DNA from: Calothrix parasitica NIES-267
GTDB lineage: Bacteria > Cyanobacteriota > Cyanobacteriia > Cyanobacteriales > Nostocaceae
Reading direction: 5' to 3'
DNA length: 64,000 nt
NCBI RefSeq assembly: GCF_002368095.1
Contig: NZ_AP018227.1
Location: 4,799,782 to 4,863,781, forward strand
The position numbers were made by a program, and so were the translations under genes. Below are positions 37,800 to 47,408 of the stretch, in pieces; position 1 is the stretch's first letter, and every line of letters begins with the position of its first letter. Under the pieces are notes generated by a model. That model saw only the letters and a list, made by a program, of their open reading frames with translations, was not told where the DNA came from and did not search any database.

Positions 37800-39890
37800 T
37801 TACTGAGAAACTTGAACTTTATTAATATCAACAGTCAAATCATCAAGCTGCTTTTTAACTTCAGGGGAAACTGCTTGTTGATATCTTCCTTGAAGATGCT
37901 GTGCAAAAAACTTTTCTAAAGCTGCTGCTACAGCTAATCTATTAGTTTCTTCTCTAAAACCATGACCTTCATCTGGAGCTAAAAGATAATCTACGTCTAT
38001 TTCTTTATTCCTTAATGCTGCAACTATTTGGTCGGATTCTGCTTGTTTAACTCTGGGGTCGTTAGCTCCTTGAATTACTAATAATGGAGCTTTCATTTTA
38101 TCGGCTGAAAATAAGGGAGATTGTTCTTGTAATTGTTTTTTCCCTTCCGGTGTCGTTGGGTCTCCCATTCTTAATTTTAATTCTGCTTTGAAACTTTCCC
38201 AATATGGAGGAACAGAATTAAATAAAGTTATCAGATTGGAAGGGCCAACATAAGAAGCACCTGCTTTATAAAGTTCGGGAGTGAAAGTTAAACCCGCTAA
38301 AGTCGCATAACCTCCATAAGAAGTACCAAAAATTCCCACTCGCTGCGGGTCGGCAATTCCTTGTTTGATAAGAAAATTAACTCCATCGGTGATATCGTGC
38401 TGCATTGCTCCGGTTCCCCACTCTTTGTTTCCAGCATTGAGGAACTTTTTACCGTAACCTGTAGATGCTCTAAAATTTGGCTGCAATACTGCATAACCGC
38501 GATTGGCTAAAAACTGCGTGTAAGGATTATAACCCCATATATCTCTTGCCCAAGGTCCTCCATGAGGCATTACTATTAGTGGTAAATTGCGGGCTGATTT
38601 ACCTACGGGTACGGTCAAATATGCTGGTATTTCCAATCCGTCTCTAGCGGTATAGCGAATTGGGGTCATTTTCGCTAAGTTTTCTCGTTTTAGTTCTGGA
38701 AGTACTTGGTACAGTAACGAAAGTTTTTTAGTCTTACGGTCGAACAAATAAACCGAACCTGGGTCTACGTCGCTACTTACACTAACAATCATTTTTTGAC
38801 CGTCTTCTGTCATCGAACTCAGTCCGAGTTCTCCATCGGGCAATTTTTCTTTTAAATAAGCTAATAGAGCCGCAAATTCTTTATCTTTGGGATAAATTCT
38901 CTGTTTATCTCCTATATATACTGTTCCAATTAACTCTTCCGTTTCCTCCGAGAAAATAGGGGAGCCAAAATCAACTTGTTTTTCTGGGTCGGAATCAATT
39001 ACTTCTATCTTCTGCGTTTGGGGATTAAACAAAGTTAAACGACTTAAGTCTACATCGTTACCTTGATTTGTCACGATGTAAACTTGTTGACCATTTTTAT
39101 GAAACCTAGTCGGCGAACAAGTTTCCCCAAATTCACATTTATAAACTTCTTTTAAATTATCACCTTCAATGCGATTTATTTGAGTGCTTCCATCTGGTAA
39201 ATTGATTACAGCTAAACGTAAATTACCTTTTAAATCCGCAACCCAATTTGAAACGTTACTATCGTTCTTGTAAAGTAATTTTCTTTCTCCGGTCGCAATA
39301 TTTATACTGTAAACATCGTGGAACTTGGGGTCGCGGTCGTTTAATCCCACAATGATAATATTAGGATTATTTTCTGGGACTGCATAAATTCTTGCCTGTA
39401 CTTTATCTTCCGGTGTTAAATCTTTAGCTTCTGGTATTTGTCCTTTTGCGACTTTATCGGTAGGTGATACTGCATAAATACGAAAATTCTCGTTACCTCC
39501 TTTATCTTGGATAAATAAGATATATCTACTATCTTGACTCCAAAAATAAGCTGGGATTGGTCTATTTTTATCTTCGGTTATCGGACGAGCAGCACTCATC
39601 GGTTCGTTGATTCCTTTGACCCAGATATTAATTACCCCGTTCAAAGGTTTCCGAAAAGCCAGGAACTGACCATCGGGAGAAAGTTGAGCACCAGAAATTT
39701 CTGGGTCACCAAAAAATAATTTACGGTCAATTAAGGTCGGTTGCTGTTTTCGTATATCCCGATTCTGAACTTGTAAAATTTGCTTATTTTCTGAAACTTG
39801 TGGAAATCTTTCAGTAGATTGCGCTCTAGCTGGATAAATGGAACTAATAGTCACTATTCCTAAGAAAAAGCTTAATGTTTTGAGTTTCAT
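37800..39890 (-). CDS. Secreted S9 family prolyl oligopeptidase-type peptidase
   Basis: The 696-residue protein has a signal peptide with an ARAQ-type cleavage site near residue 24. An N-terminal beta-propeller domain (about 50-400) is followed by the alpha/beta-hydrolase peptidase domain. The catalytic Ser is in FGTSYGGYATLAG (near residue 524), Asp in GANDPRVKQAESD, and His in DEGHGFREETN. The oxyanion region MPHGGPWARD is typical of acylaminoacyl/dipeptidyl peptidases. It should cleave short peptides in the periplasm. An ATG at 39890 preceded by a GGAGGG-like stretch (in - strand sense, ccctccttt) supports the start. It is a single gene with repeat-rich flanks. Confidence 0.92.
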   Translation of the reverse strand: MKLKTLSFFLGIVTISSIYPARAQSTERFPQVSENKQILQVQNRDIRKQQPTLIDRKLFFGDPEISGAQLSPDGQFLAFRKPLNGVINIWVKGINEPMSAARPITEDKNRPIPAYFWSQDSRYILFIQDKGGNENFRIYAVSPTDKVAKGQIPEAKDLTPEDKVQARIYAVPENNPNIIIVGLNDRDPKFHDVYSINIATGERKLLYKNDSNVSNWVADLKGNLRLAVINLPDGSTQINRIEGDNLKEVYKCEFGETCSPTRFHKNGQQVYIVTNQGNDVDLSRLTLFNPQTQKIEVIDSDPEKQVDFGSPIFSEETEELIGTVYIGDKQRIYPKDKEFAALLAYLKEKLPDGELGLSSMTEDGQKMIVSVSSDVDPGSVYLFDRKTKKLSLLYQVLPELKRENLAKMTPIRYTARDGLEIPAYLTVPVGKSARNLPLIVMPHGGPWARDIWGYNPYTQFLANRGYAVLQPNFRASTGYGKKFLNAGNKEWGTGAMQHDITDGVNFLIKQGIADPQRVGIFGTSYGGYATLAGLTFTPELYKAGASYVGPSNLITLFNSVPPYWESFKAELKLRMGDPTTPEGKKQLQEQSPLFSADKMKAPLLVIQGANDPRVKQAESDQIVAALRNKEIDVDYLLAPDEGHGFREETNRLAVAAALEKFFAQHLQGRYQQAVSPEVKKQLDDLTVDINKVQVSQ

Positions 39891-40300
39891 TTTTAAAGGA
39901 GGGAACTATTTTTCGTTTACATTCATATTCTATTGAAATTTCATTTATTCTGTTGTCTATAGGATTTTTTTAGATTTTTAGAATATTTTGATTTTAATTA
40001 TAAATGTCATTTGATTTATATCTCAAAATATTGTTTTTAATGGGTTCAATTAATCATTTAAATAATTGATATTCTGCATTCAAAATATATGCGGTAAAAA
40101 TCATAATACAACTGTGAAAGTATTTGATTATACATTTATTTTTATTCCGTAAGCTTGAATGTACCCAAAGTTAAGACTCTGTTATTTTTCAACTAAAAAT
40201 TCTAGCTTTTAGACCAAGATTTTTTTTGGTTATAGCTGTATATATTATGCGGTCACCCATTGCTCGAAAACTTGAAATTACTACTAAGTAGGTAGACGTA

Positions 40301-40597
40301 ATTAAATATAAGATTAAGACCTCACCCTCAATCCCTCTCCTTATTAAGGCTACGGTGTACACACAAGTCCGCATACGTTTCAGGGATTTTAGACCCCTTA
40401 AATCGTCATTATTCGCTGTGCGAAGTAATCGCAACATTGTGGGATTGCTTCGTCGTTCCTCCTCGCAATGACAGGCTTTGAGCGATTTCTCCCTGAATCC
40501 AGAAGTCGCTTCCAGGTAGGATTTAAAGACTTCTGTATACACCGTAGCCTTATTAAGGAGAGAGAAGCCGGAGGTCTGCTGAGGTTTTATATTTAAT
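40301..40597. repeat. Outer palindromic repeat split by another element
   Basis: The outer ends ATTAAATATAA (40301-40311) and TTATATTTAAT (40587-40597) are inverted. The outer core matches the CTCACCC...CTCTCCTTATTAAGGAGAG repeat type. Removing 40346-40551 and one ATT restores a continuous palindrome of about 88 bp. Confidence 0.75.
40346..40551. repeat. Inserted MITE-like element, family E (206 bp)
   Basis: The terminal inverted repeats are 24 bp with two mismatches, beginning AAGGCTACGGTGTA. ATT flanks both sides and could be a 3-bp target duplication; a longer one is possible because CCTTATTAAGG is shared by both junctions. The interior carries the CATTGCGAGG palindrome type. Confidence 0.8.
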
Positions 40598-41106
40598 TTG
40601 ACCTAGTTACTTATTCCCCCTTCCCTATTCCCTTTTTTGATAATTTACTTAGTTCTGCAAAGGTCTTATAAAGAATTTTTGAACTTGAATAGTATTTTAG
40701 TATAAAGAGGTTTCATCTAACTAACTATTTTCACTTAAATTAAAATTAAATATTGACCATAATCTAATAAAATAACTTGATAGCTTGTAATTATATTGCA
40801 GTATTATTTGCGTAGTCTTATTATTCACCAGCATATTCTTTTTATTTTCTTGATATATTATTTGATATATTACTTAAGAAGCAGATAAATAATTATCTAA
40901 ATTTAGGTTAGGTATTATACATTTCAACATAATTTACAGATTTTAATAGATTTTATGTCAATTGAAATACAAATTTCGCTGAACTAGTTATTTACGAAGA
41001 ATCTAGTTATTAATGCCTATTGAATTCAATCCTATAGAGTCATTAATCGTAGCAAGTAATAACCCGTAAGCATACTTTTGACCTTATCAAATTCATACAT
41101 AATAAA

Positions 41107-43717
41107 ATGACAAGCTATCTTAATACGTCCAAAAATGATCCAGGTTTATCTTCCACGGAGGAAAATTCTCATAGCTGTCTAGATATGGAATGGGCGCATT
41201 ATTTCACCGAGACTGTGAGATACATTCGTCAATCTCTTAATCGAGAAGATATTCTCGAAACTGCAACTGAAGAGGTTCGTCGAGTATTGGGATGCAGTCG
41301 GGTAGTAGTCTATGGACTTTCCGAGGAATCCAACGGAGTGGTAATTGCTGAATCCGTTGCTCCTGGTTTTCCGAAAGCTTTTGGAATCACAATTATAGAC
41401 CCTTGTTTTGAAGCCCGATATATTGAAAAGTATCAAAATGGACGGGTTAAAGCGACTCCAAACATTTATCAAGCAAATCTGTCTGCTTGCTATATCGAGC
41501 AGCTTGAGAAACTCGAAGTTAAAGCAAACCGGCGTTGCACCAGTTATCAACGAAGGTAAACTGTTGGGTTTATTAGTTGCTCATCATTGCTCGCAACCGC
41601 ATAACTGGCTTGCTCATGAAATTAAGTACTTCTCACAAATTGCGATGCAGGTGGGTTTTGCTCTCGATAATGCCAATGTCTTGGCACAAGCGAATAGTTT
41701 TAAAGAGCAAGCAGATGCTGAAGCTCAATGGACGAACTACTTTACCGACGCAGTTAGAGTGATTCGCAAATCTCTTAGCCGAGAAGATATTTTTGAAACT
41801 AGTGTTAAAGAAGTTCGTCGAGTTATGAACAGCGATAGGGTAGTAGTTTACGGACTTTCTTCTGAATCGAATGGAGTTGTAATTGCCGAATCTGTTTCTC
41901 CTGGGTTTACAAAAGCTGTGGGAGTGACAATTAAAGACCCTTGTTTTGAAGCAAGGTATATCGAAAAATATCAAAATGGTAGGGTTAAAGCAACTGCAAA
42001 TATTTACGAAGCCAATTACACCTCTTGTTACATCGAGCAGCTAGAGAAACTCGAAGTTAAAGCGAATTTAGTTGCACCAATAATCAACGAAGGTAAACTG
42101 CTGGGTTTATTAGTTGCTCATCATTGCTCGCAACCGCATAATTGGCTTGCTCATGAAATTAAGTTCTTCTCGCAAATTGCGATGCAGGTAGGTTTTGCTC
42201 TTGATAATGCCAAAGTTTTAGCAGAAGCTGGAAATCTCAGAAAGCAAGCAGATACCGAAACTCAATGGACGCAATACTTTACCGAAACCGTTAAACTGAT
42301 TCGCCAATCTCTCGTAAAAGAAAATATTCTCGAAACTGCAACAGAAGAAGTTCGTCGGGTGATGGATAGCGATAGGGTAGTGGTTTATGGACTTAATCAA
42401 GAATCTTTTGGAATAGTAAGTGCAGAATCGGTTTCTCCTAGATTCACAAAAGCTTTGGGAGTGACAATTAAAGACCCTTGTTTTGAAGCAAGATACATTG
42501 AAAAATATCAAAATGGTCGAGTTAAAGCCACTGCGAATATTTACGAAGCAAATTACACCTCTTGTTATATTGAGCAACTAGAGAAACTCGAAGTTAAAGC
42601 GAATTTAGTTGCACCAATTATTAACGAAGGTAAACTCTTTGGTTTACTAGTTACTCATCAATGCTCGAAACCACGTCACTGGGAGCAGCATGAAGTTAGA
42701 TGGTTTTCGCAGATTGCCATGCAAATAGGCTTTGCTTTAGATAATGCCCAAATTATAGAGCAGAACAGCCAAACGAGTGAACTAACTCAAAATCAACAGC
42801 AAAATATCTTTCTTCCCCAACAGGAAGACTTAAGAGAGGTAGTTATCGAACTATCTAAAAATAACCAAATGATTTTTAAAGCTTTCTGGAATAAAGCTCT
42901 CATACTCTCGAACCATCTTGATGCTTGTCGCAAACAAATTCAACAGATGTTTGAAACAGCAAAAGTCATGACAACAACTGCTTCCCAAGCAGAACAACAA
43001 GTCCAAAAGAACTACGATTTATTAGAAGAAGAGCGAGCAAACATCAAATCTACATTAGAAAGTATTTCTGCTCTTGAGGAAGCTGTCTCCCATGGTGGAA
43101 TAAAAGTTAAGCAGCTTAATCAACATTGCCAAAACCTTTTTAATCTTATCAACCAACTTGCGGCTCACTTGGGTAAGCCAAACAATAGCAGCTACAGCAT
43201 GAATGGACATTTCGCCGAAAATAACTTAGCGAATGGCTACGGAGAAACTGTAATTGTTCATACAGATGATATTCATAAGTTAAAAGAGCAGTTGCTTGAA
43301 GTAATAGTAGAAACTCAGCCATTACTTACTTCTGAGATGGCGGAAATTAATCAGATAGTTGAGGTAATGGAAGATAAAACTCAACAAATATCTACTTGGG
43401 CAAAATCGCTGCAAACTAACGAGCAGAAACTTGATTGTATTGCAACCGTAAATATGCAGGTAGGTAAATTGGTCTGTGACATAAACCAAACTGCTGCGAT
43501 TCAAACACAAACTTTTCAACAAGCAGAACAAAACATGGTATTGGCCGAGCAGGTTGTTGAACACATCCAAGAAAAATTGCAGTTTTTTACCAAATGGTTC
43601 GCTCAACTAACAACATTTGCTCAAAACAACACGCAAAAAATTATCTTTTGGGAACATCTGAAGGGATTTTTAGCATCTTTCCATAGATTGATAACATCTT
43701 TCACGCAGAAGAAATAA
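41107..43717 (+). pseudogene. Triple-GAF signalling protein with a one-base frameshift
   Basis: The first frame (41107-41559) and the long frame ending at 43717 are parts of one gene. After AAAGCAAAC (41521-41529) four bases CGGC stand where the two later repeats have three, so one base is extra; corrected, the product is about 869 residues. It has three tandem GAF domains, nearly identical in their second halves, each with DPCFEARYIEKYQNGRVKAT and CYIEQLEKLEVKAN. The last 310 residues are helical and coiled-coil-like, without the conserved MCP hairpin tip. The GAFs resemble those of cyanobacterial chemoreceptor-like photoreceptors; the DPCF cysteine and the later CY cysteine are at the positions used in DXCF-type cyanobacteriochromes, but bilin binding is only an inference. 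Confidence 0.8.
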
Positions 43718-44391
43718 ATCTTTTTGACTTTATCATTAATAAATTAACATTGCTATTCAGGACGCAAGACTTTTATCCTCGGATTCATCCTCACACCTCC
43801 TTAACAGGTAGGTGTGGGACTTCTCCGGTTAGTGTTAAAAAGAATTGAATCGAGAATGAATGAGTATAACTCGTAAGAGGGGGAGAAAAAAGAATTTGTT
43901 TTTTTACTAGGTAATTTTGGGAGCATCGCAATTATGGAAAAATGGTTTGGTAGTGCGAGCATCTTGCTCGCTTGATATCCATAACGAGCAAGATGCATAT
44001 CCTTACGGACACACTTCGTTAACTACAAAATTGGAAATTTGAGATACTCCTGTAATTTTAGAGCGGAAGGGAATAATTAATCTCGCTCAACTTTATATAA
44101 CCAAAGCTACAGTTAATAACCGTTAAAGAACCTGCTAGATGGGCTAAAATCAAGCCATTCGTAATTATTGCTACAGCGAAATCCAATCTTTTTCCTAATT
44201 GTTCACAATACAATATATAACTTAAATCAAATATTTTTTAAGCAAATAAAAAGATTATTCAGCCTAATCATAAAATCAAACTTAACAGCAAAAAGAGCGA
44301 ATAAATATAAATTGAAAATTGAAAAACGTTTAACAGATACCCAGTAATTTTGATTGCTGGGTCGTTGTTTAGAATTTGGGTGTTTTTTATC
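43718..44391. other. Spacer with palindromic repeats
   Basis: It holds a hairpin CACACCT...AGGTGTG (43791-43815), and a diverged family C element (about 43918-44050) that contains GCGAGCATCTTGCTCGC and a second GAGCAAGATGC. No gene is seen in the rest. Confidence 0.6.
43918..44050. repeat. Diverged family C palindromic element
   Basis: Begins TGGGAGCATC and ends GATACTCCTG. The interior has the GCGAGCATCTTGCTCGC hairpin and its partner AACGAGCAAGATGCATA. Compare 35364-35539. Confidence 0.5.
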
Positions 44392-44949
44392 ATGAAGGCT
44401 AGAGTGAATCCTGTAAAATCCATGACTTACAGCATGGAAGAAGGAGTACAAATTGCATCCCATGCTGCTGACGATATAACCTATTGGCTGAATTTACAAC
44501 CTGAAACTTTTAGTATAAAAAATGTCGAACATGACCCTGAATTTCAGCGCCGAGATATCGATTTAATTTGGACGACTCAGACAGAACAAGGAAGAAATGA
44601 GATATTAGTTGAAATAAAAGGCGATCGCCTCGATAGGACGGGCAATTTTTTCTTTGAAACTCACAGCAACCTGGAAAAAGGAACTCCCGGCTGTTTTATG
44701 TATACTGAAGCTCATTGGTTATTTTACTATTTTGTGAATACAGGGATTTTGTATAAATTACCAATGTCTAAAACTCGCAAGTGGTTTTTAATTACTATGA
44801 AGCGTTTTCGGGAGCGGAGTACGATTACAACTGTAGGAAGCAGTTACTATACAACTGTGGGAAGATTGGTTCCGATTAGAACCTTAATGTTGGAAGTCCC
44901 AGGTGTGGTAATGAAGAATTTAAGAGAAGAATTAAGATTTGGGAGTTAG
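44392..44949 (+). CDS. Conserved protein with a PD-(D/E)XK nuclease-like core
   Basis: The product has 185 residues from the ATG at 44392; the frame reaches an upstream ATT/ATG-type start at 44350 that adds a hydrophobic leader unlike the rest. The visible core is RRDIDLIWTT followed 10-15 residues later by ILVEIKGDRLDRTGNFFFET, a D...(E/D)xK arrangement typical of the restriction-endonuclease-like superfamily. The C-terminal half is Arg/Lys-rich (MSKTRKWFLITMKRFRERS), suitable for nucleic-acid binding. I do not recognise a named family. There is no methyltransferase or other restriction partner next to it. It stands alone between repeat-rich spacers. Confidence 0.7.
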   Translation: MKARVNPVKSMTYSMEEGVQIASHAADDITYWLNLQPETFSIKNVEHDPEFQRRDIDLIWTTQTEQGRNEILVEIKGDRLDRTGNFFFETHSNLEKGTPGCFMYTEAHWLFYYFVNTGILYKLPMSKTRKWFLITMKRFRERSTITTVGSSYYTTVGRLVPIRTLMLEVPGVVMKNLREELRFGS

Positions 44950-44956
44950 AAGTCGG

Positions 44957-45161
44957 TTTGTTTGTAGAGACGTAGCACTGCTACGTCTCCCGACGATTGC
45001 GGTTAAAGGTCGGGGTTTGTAAAGACTTATCAGTGCTACCTCTCCCGACGGTTGCGGTTAAAGGTCGGTTTGTAAAGACTTATCAGTGCTACCTCTCCCG
45101 ACGGTTGCGGTTAAAGGTCGGTTTGTAAAGACTTATCAGTGCTACGTCTCCCGACGGTTGC
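44957..45161 (+). repeat. Tandem array of four 53-55-bp units
   Basis: Units begin at the TTTGTARAGAC motif at 44961 (variant), 45016, 45069 and 45122. Each contains CAGTGCTAC-TCTCCCGACG-TTGCGGTTAAAGGTCGG. Units 2 to 4 are almost identical; unit 1 holds the complete GAGACGTAGCACTGCTACGTCTC palindrome, which the later units have lost in part. Confidence 0.9.
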
Positions 45162-45218
45162 AAGAAAACAAACCCGTCATATTCAATAGAACTGTCTGCT
45201 GTTCCCCGTATTAAATCC

Positions 45219-46235
45219 ATGCTGTTTGATTTACTTCGAGAAGTTAAAACTGTTGAAGAATCAAAAGACAGTGCTTGTTACTTTCCATTACAAAACGGAC
45301 GCTATGAAGTGAAGCCCGGTATGATGCCCTTGGGTTCTAATTTCGGTAATCATGCAGATAGTAAGCTGTTTCAATTAGATAGCAATTTTGATAGCTATCG
45401 CAAAGTAAAAATTGCAGCGCGTAAATCTTGTTTGAGCAAGTATTTTCAAACCTATAATCATAGTGATTCAGTAGCAGAAGCTGTAGCAAAGTTAATCATT
45501 AATCGTCTAACTCGGGAATATCCGCAATACTTTAATTTTTCTAGCGACGGTGAATATTTAATAGTTCAATGTCAACTTACGAAAGAAACTTTGTATTTAA
45601 ATGCAAATTTTCAATTACTGAAATACGAATCAGCAGATAAAACAATTTTCCCCGATTACATATCGACCTTAGATGCTTTAGCAGCGCAAATACAGTCAGA
45701 TATTGTGGTGATTAGTCGTAATAGTAATCATGATAACTGGATGAGTGCAATTCATTTGTGTTACCCCAATCATTGGTCAGCAGAGGAAAAAATTGGAAAG
45801 GATTTTGCTAAAACTCACTTACCAGTTGCGGGTATAGAAAAAATAAATCAGCGAGCAAAGGCTATTGTTAATACGATGATTCAAAGAAAACCGATGGTGC
45901 GTTTCGCTTGGGGTTTGAGTACGGATACCCGTTTGAATCATCATCCTCAACCACCATCTGGTACAGGATTAAAACAATGGCAAGGTAGAAATTTTGAGAT
46001 AGAAAATCCTAGCTTATTTTTAAGAATTGAGCGTCAAGTAATGTGGGGATTACCCCAACATAATGCAGCAATTTTTACAATTAGAACTTATTTTAGAGAT
46101 TGTCGAACAATAAAAAAAGACATTGAATTAAACAATAAACTATCATCAGCCATTGAATCAATGACACCAGAAGCTTTAACCTATAAAGGATTAACGGAAA
46201 CTAAAAATGATATTTTGACTTGGCTTAATCAGTGA
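45219..46235 (+). CDS. DUF3445 / haem-dependent oxidative N-demethylase-like protein
   Basis: The 338-residue protein shows the conserved blocks of the DUF3445 family: LCYPNHWSAEEKIGKDFAKTH, PMVRFAWGLSTDTRLNHHP and FLRIERQVMWGLPQHNAAIFTIRTY. Characterised members are haem-containing oxidative N-demethylases acting on dimethylamine-type substrates. Whether this cyanobacterial relative does so is unknown. No signal peptide or membrane segment is seen. The ATG at 45219 has no evident ribosome binding site and lies 58 bases after a tandem array. No electron-transfer partner gene is adjacent. Confidence 0.78.
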   Translation: MLFDLLREVKTVEESKDSACYFPLQNGRYEVKPGMMPLGSNFGNHADSKLFQLDSNFDSYRKVKIAARKSCLSKYFQTYNHSDSVAEAVAKLIINRLTREYPQYFNFSSDGEYLIVQCQLTKETLYLNANFQLLKYESADKTIFPDYISTLDALAAQIQSDIVVISRNSNHDNWMSAIHLCYPNHWSAEEKIGKDFAKTHLPVAGIEKINQRAKAIVNTMIQRKPMVRFAWGLSTDTRLNHHPQPPSGTGLKQWQGRNFEIENPSLFLRIERQVMWGLPQHNAAIFTIRTYFRDCRTIKKDIELNNKLSSAIESMTPEALTYKGLTETKNDILTWLNQ

Positions 46236-46278
46236 ACAATTACCAATTACCAATTACCAATTCCCAATTCCCAATTCC
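46232..46278. repeat. Heptamer array (CCAATTA/CCAATTC)n
   Basis: About six seven-base units fill the gap between two convergent genes, starting at the stop codon of the DUF3445 gene. Confidence 0.85.
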
Positions 46279-46279
46279 C

Positions 46280-47269
46280 TTAATCCAATTTCAACTCTAC
46301 AAATAAAGGTAAATGGTCTGAGCCGATATCGGAACCAATAAAACGTTTAATTGTGGTTAATGATTTACTATGCAAACAGTGGTCTATGGGAATTCTGAAT
46401 AGTGGTGGTAAAACAGAATTCCAAGTAGTTTGTATCCCGAAACCACGCTGAGAATTAATTAAACCACTTTTATTAATAATCTGTCGAAATGGTCCATACC
46501 AAGGAGTACTATTGAAATCACCTATAACAATCAAATCTTGTTTGCTATTTTTTAAATTCCTTTGACTCCAGTCAGCGAGAGCATCAAACTCAATTCTTTG
46601 ATAAGCTACAGCTTTTGCATATTGAGGACTAATCACATGGAAGCAAAGTAAAACTATTCTTCTTCCGTTGTAAGAAATGCTGGCTTTTAGAAGCGGACGA
46701 TTATTATCACTTGGTAAACTAATAAAACCGAATCTATTTACTTGGATTGACTTTGTTTTCTCTTTACGTATAAACCAAGCTATTCCATGACTAATATATT
46801 TTGGTTGTGCTGCAACTAAATGATAATTAGTAAGTCCTTTTCTGAGTTGTAATAACGACTGGGGGGTAACTTCTAATAAAAACAAGATATCTGTTTCTTG
46901 CTTATTTAAATATTTTATTGCTTTGCTTACATCGGGTTTTTTACTATCGAGTGTTGCATGAATTACCCGGATTGTTTGTTCTGGAGTATTTGATGCTTGA
47001 GCAGAAATCCCGTTAGGAGGAATAAATAAGGGAAAAATAAATATTAAATTAATTAATAAAGCAATCGAACATAAAACATTCCAGATATTGACTCGCTTTT
47101 TGGAAGTAAACACGCTCACAAATAGTGCAATCACCAAAATCAGCGAATATTGAACTCGTAGATGTTCCATTAATGCAAACACCCACCATATTCTTCCAGC
47201 AAGACTTAATGTTGTTGCTATTATCGCAAGTCCAGCTAAAACGTTTGTCCAGAATTTAATTAACCACAA
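46280..47269 (-). CDS. Membrane-anchored endonuclease/exonuclease/phosphatase family protein
   Basis: The 329-residue protein has three N-terminal hydrophobic segments (about 5-27, 32-52 and 60-85), then a domain facing the periplasm. The EEP motifs are DILFLLEVTP (metal Glu), VIGDFNSTPWYGPFRQI (catalytic Asp-Phe-Asn) and GSDIGSDHLPLFVEL (Asp-His). Such membrane-bound EEP proteins are conserved in bacteria (YafD-like); most are thought to be phosphodiesterases or phosphatases of unknown substrate. All expected active-site residues are present. Likely first of a - strand group only by position; a heptamer-filled gap separates it from the gene upstream. Confidence 0.87.
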   Translation of the reverse strand: MWLIKFWTNVLAGLAIIATTLSLAGRIWWVFALMEHLRVQYSLILVIALFVSVFTSKKRVNIWNVLCSIALLINLIFIFPLFIPPNGISAQASNTPEQTIRVIHATLDSKKPDVSKAIKYLNKQETDILFLLEVTPQSLLQLRKGLTNYHLVAAQPKYISHGIAWFIRKEKTKSIQVNRFGFISLPSDNNRPLLKASISYNGRRIVLLCFHVISPQYAKAVAYQRIEFDALADWSQRNLKNSKQDLIVIGDFNSTPWYGPFRQIINKSGLINSQRGFGIQTTWNSVLPPLFRIPIDHCLHSKSLTTIKRFIGSDIGSDHLPLFVELKLD

Positions 47270-47277
47270 AGTTTTTT

Positions 47278-47408
47278 AGGTCAAAGGTAAGAGGTCAAAG
47301 GTAAGAGGTCAAAGGTTAAAGGTTAAAGGTCAAAGGTCGATGGGGAAAAGGAGACAAGGTGAATAATTATTAATAACTCCTAACTCCTAACTCCTAACTC
47401 CTAACTCC
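47278..47408. repeat. Heptamer arrays (GGTCAAA)n and (TAACTCC)n
   Basis: Two unrelated seven-base arrays in a 138-base gap. The second ends at the stop of the alpha/beta hydrolase gene. Confidence 0.88.

Larger units (their letters stand above)
39891..41106. other. 1.2 kb AT-rich spacer with a nested palindromic element
   Basis: Between divergent genes. The middle (40301-40597) is a palindromic repeat interrupted by a second one. The flanking DNA is AT-rich without a credible frame; a 117-codon frame on the - strand (40189-40542) lies across the repeats and is not a gene. Promoters for both neighbours should lie here. Confidence 0.65.

Noticed and set aside
40189-40542. 117-codon frame on the - strand
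   Set aside because: It runs across two nested palindromic repeats, so its sequence is repeat-derived.
41107-43717. Methyl-accepting chemotaxis protein
   Set aside because: The GAF domains resemble those of cyanobacterial MCPs, but the conserved signalling hairpin tip is absent from the C-terminus.
44957-45161. Four regular repeats that could suggest a CRISPR array
   Set aside because: The units are directly adjacent with no unique spacers, and no cas gene is present. It is a simple tandem duplication.
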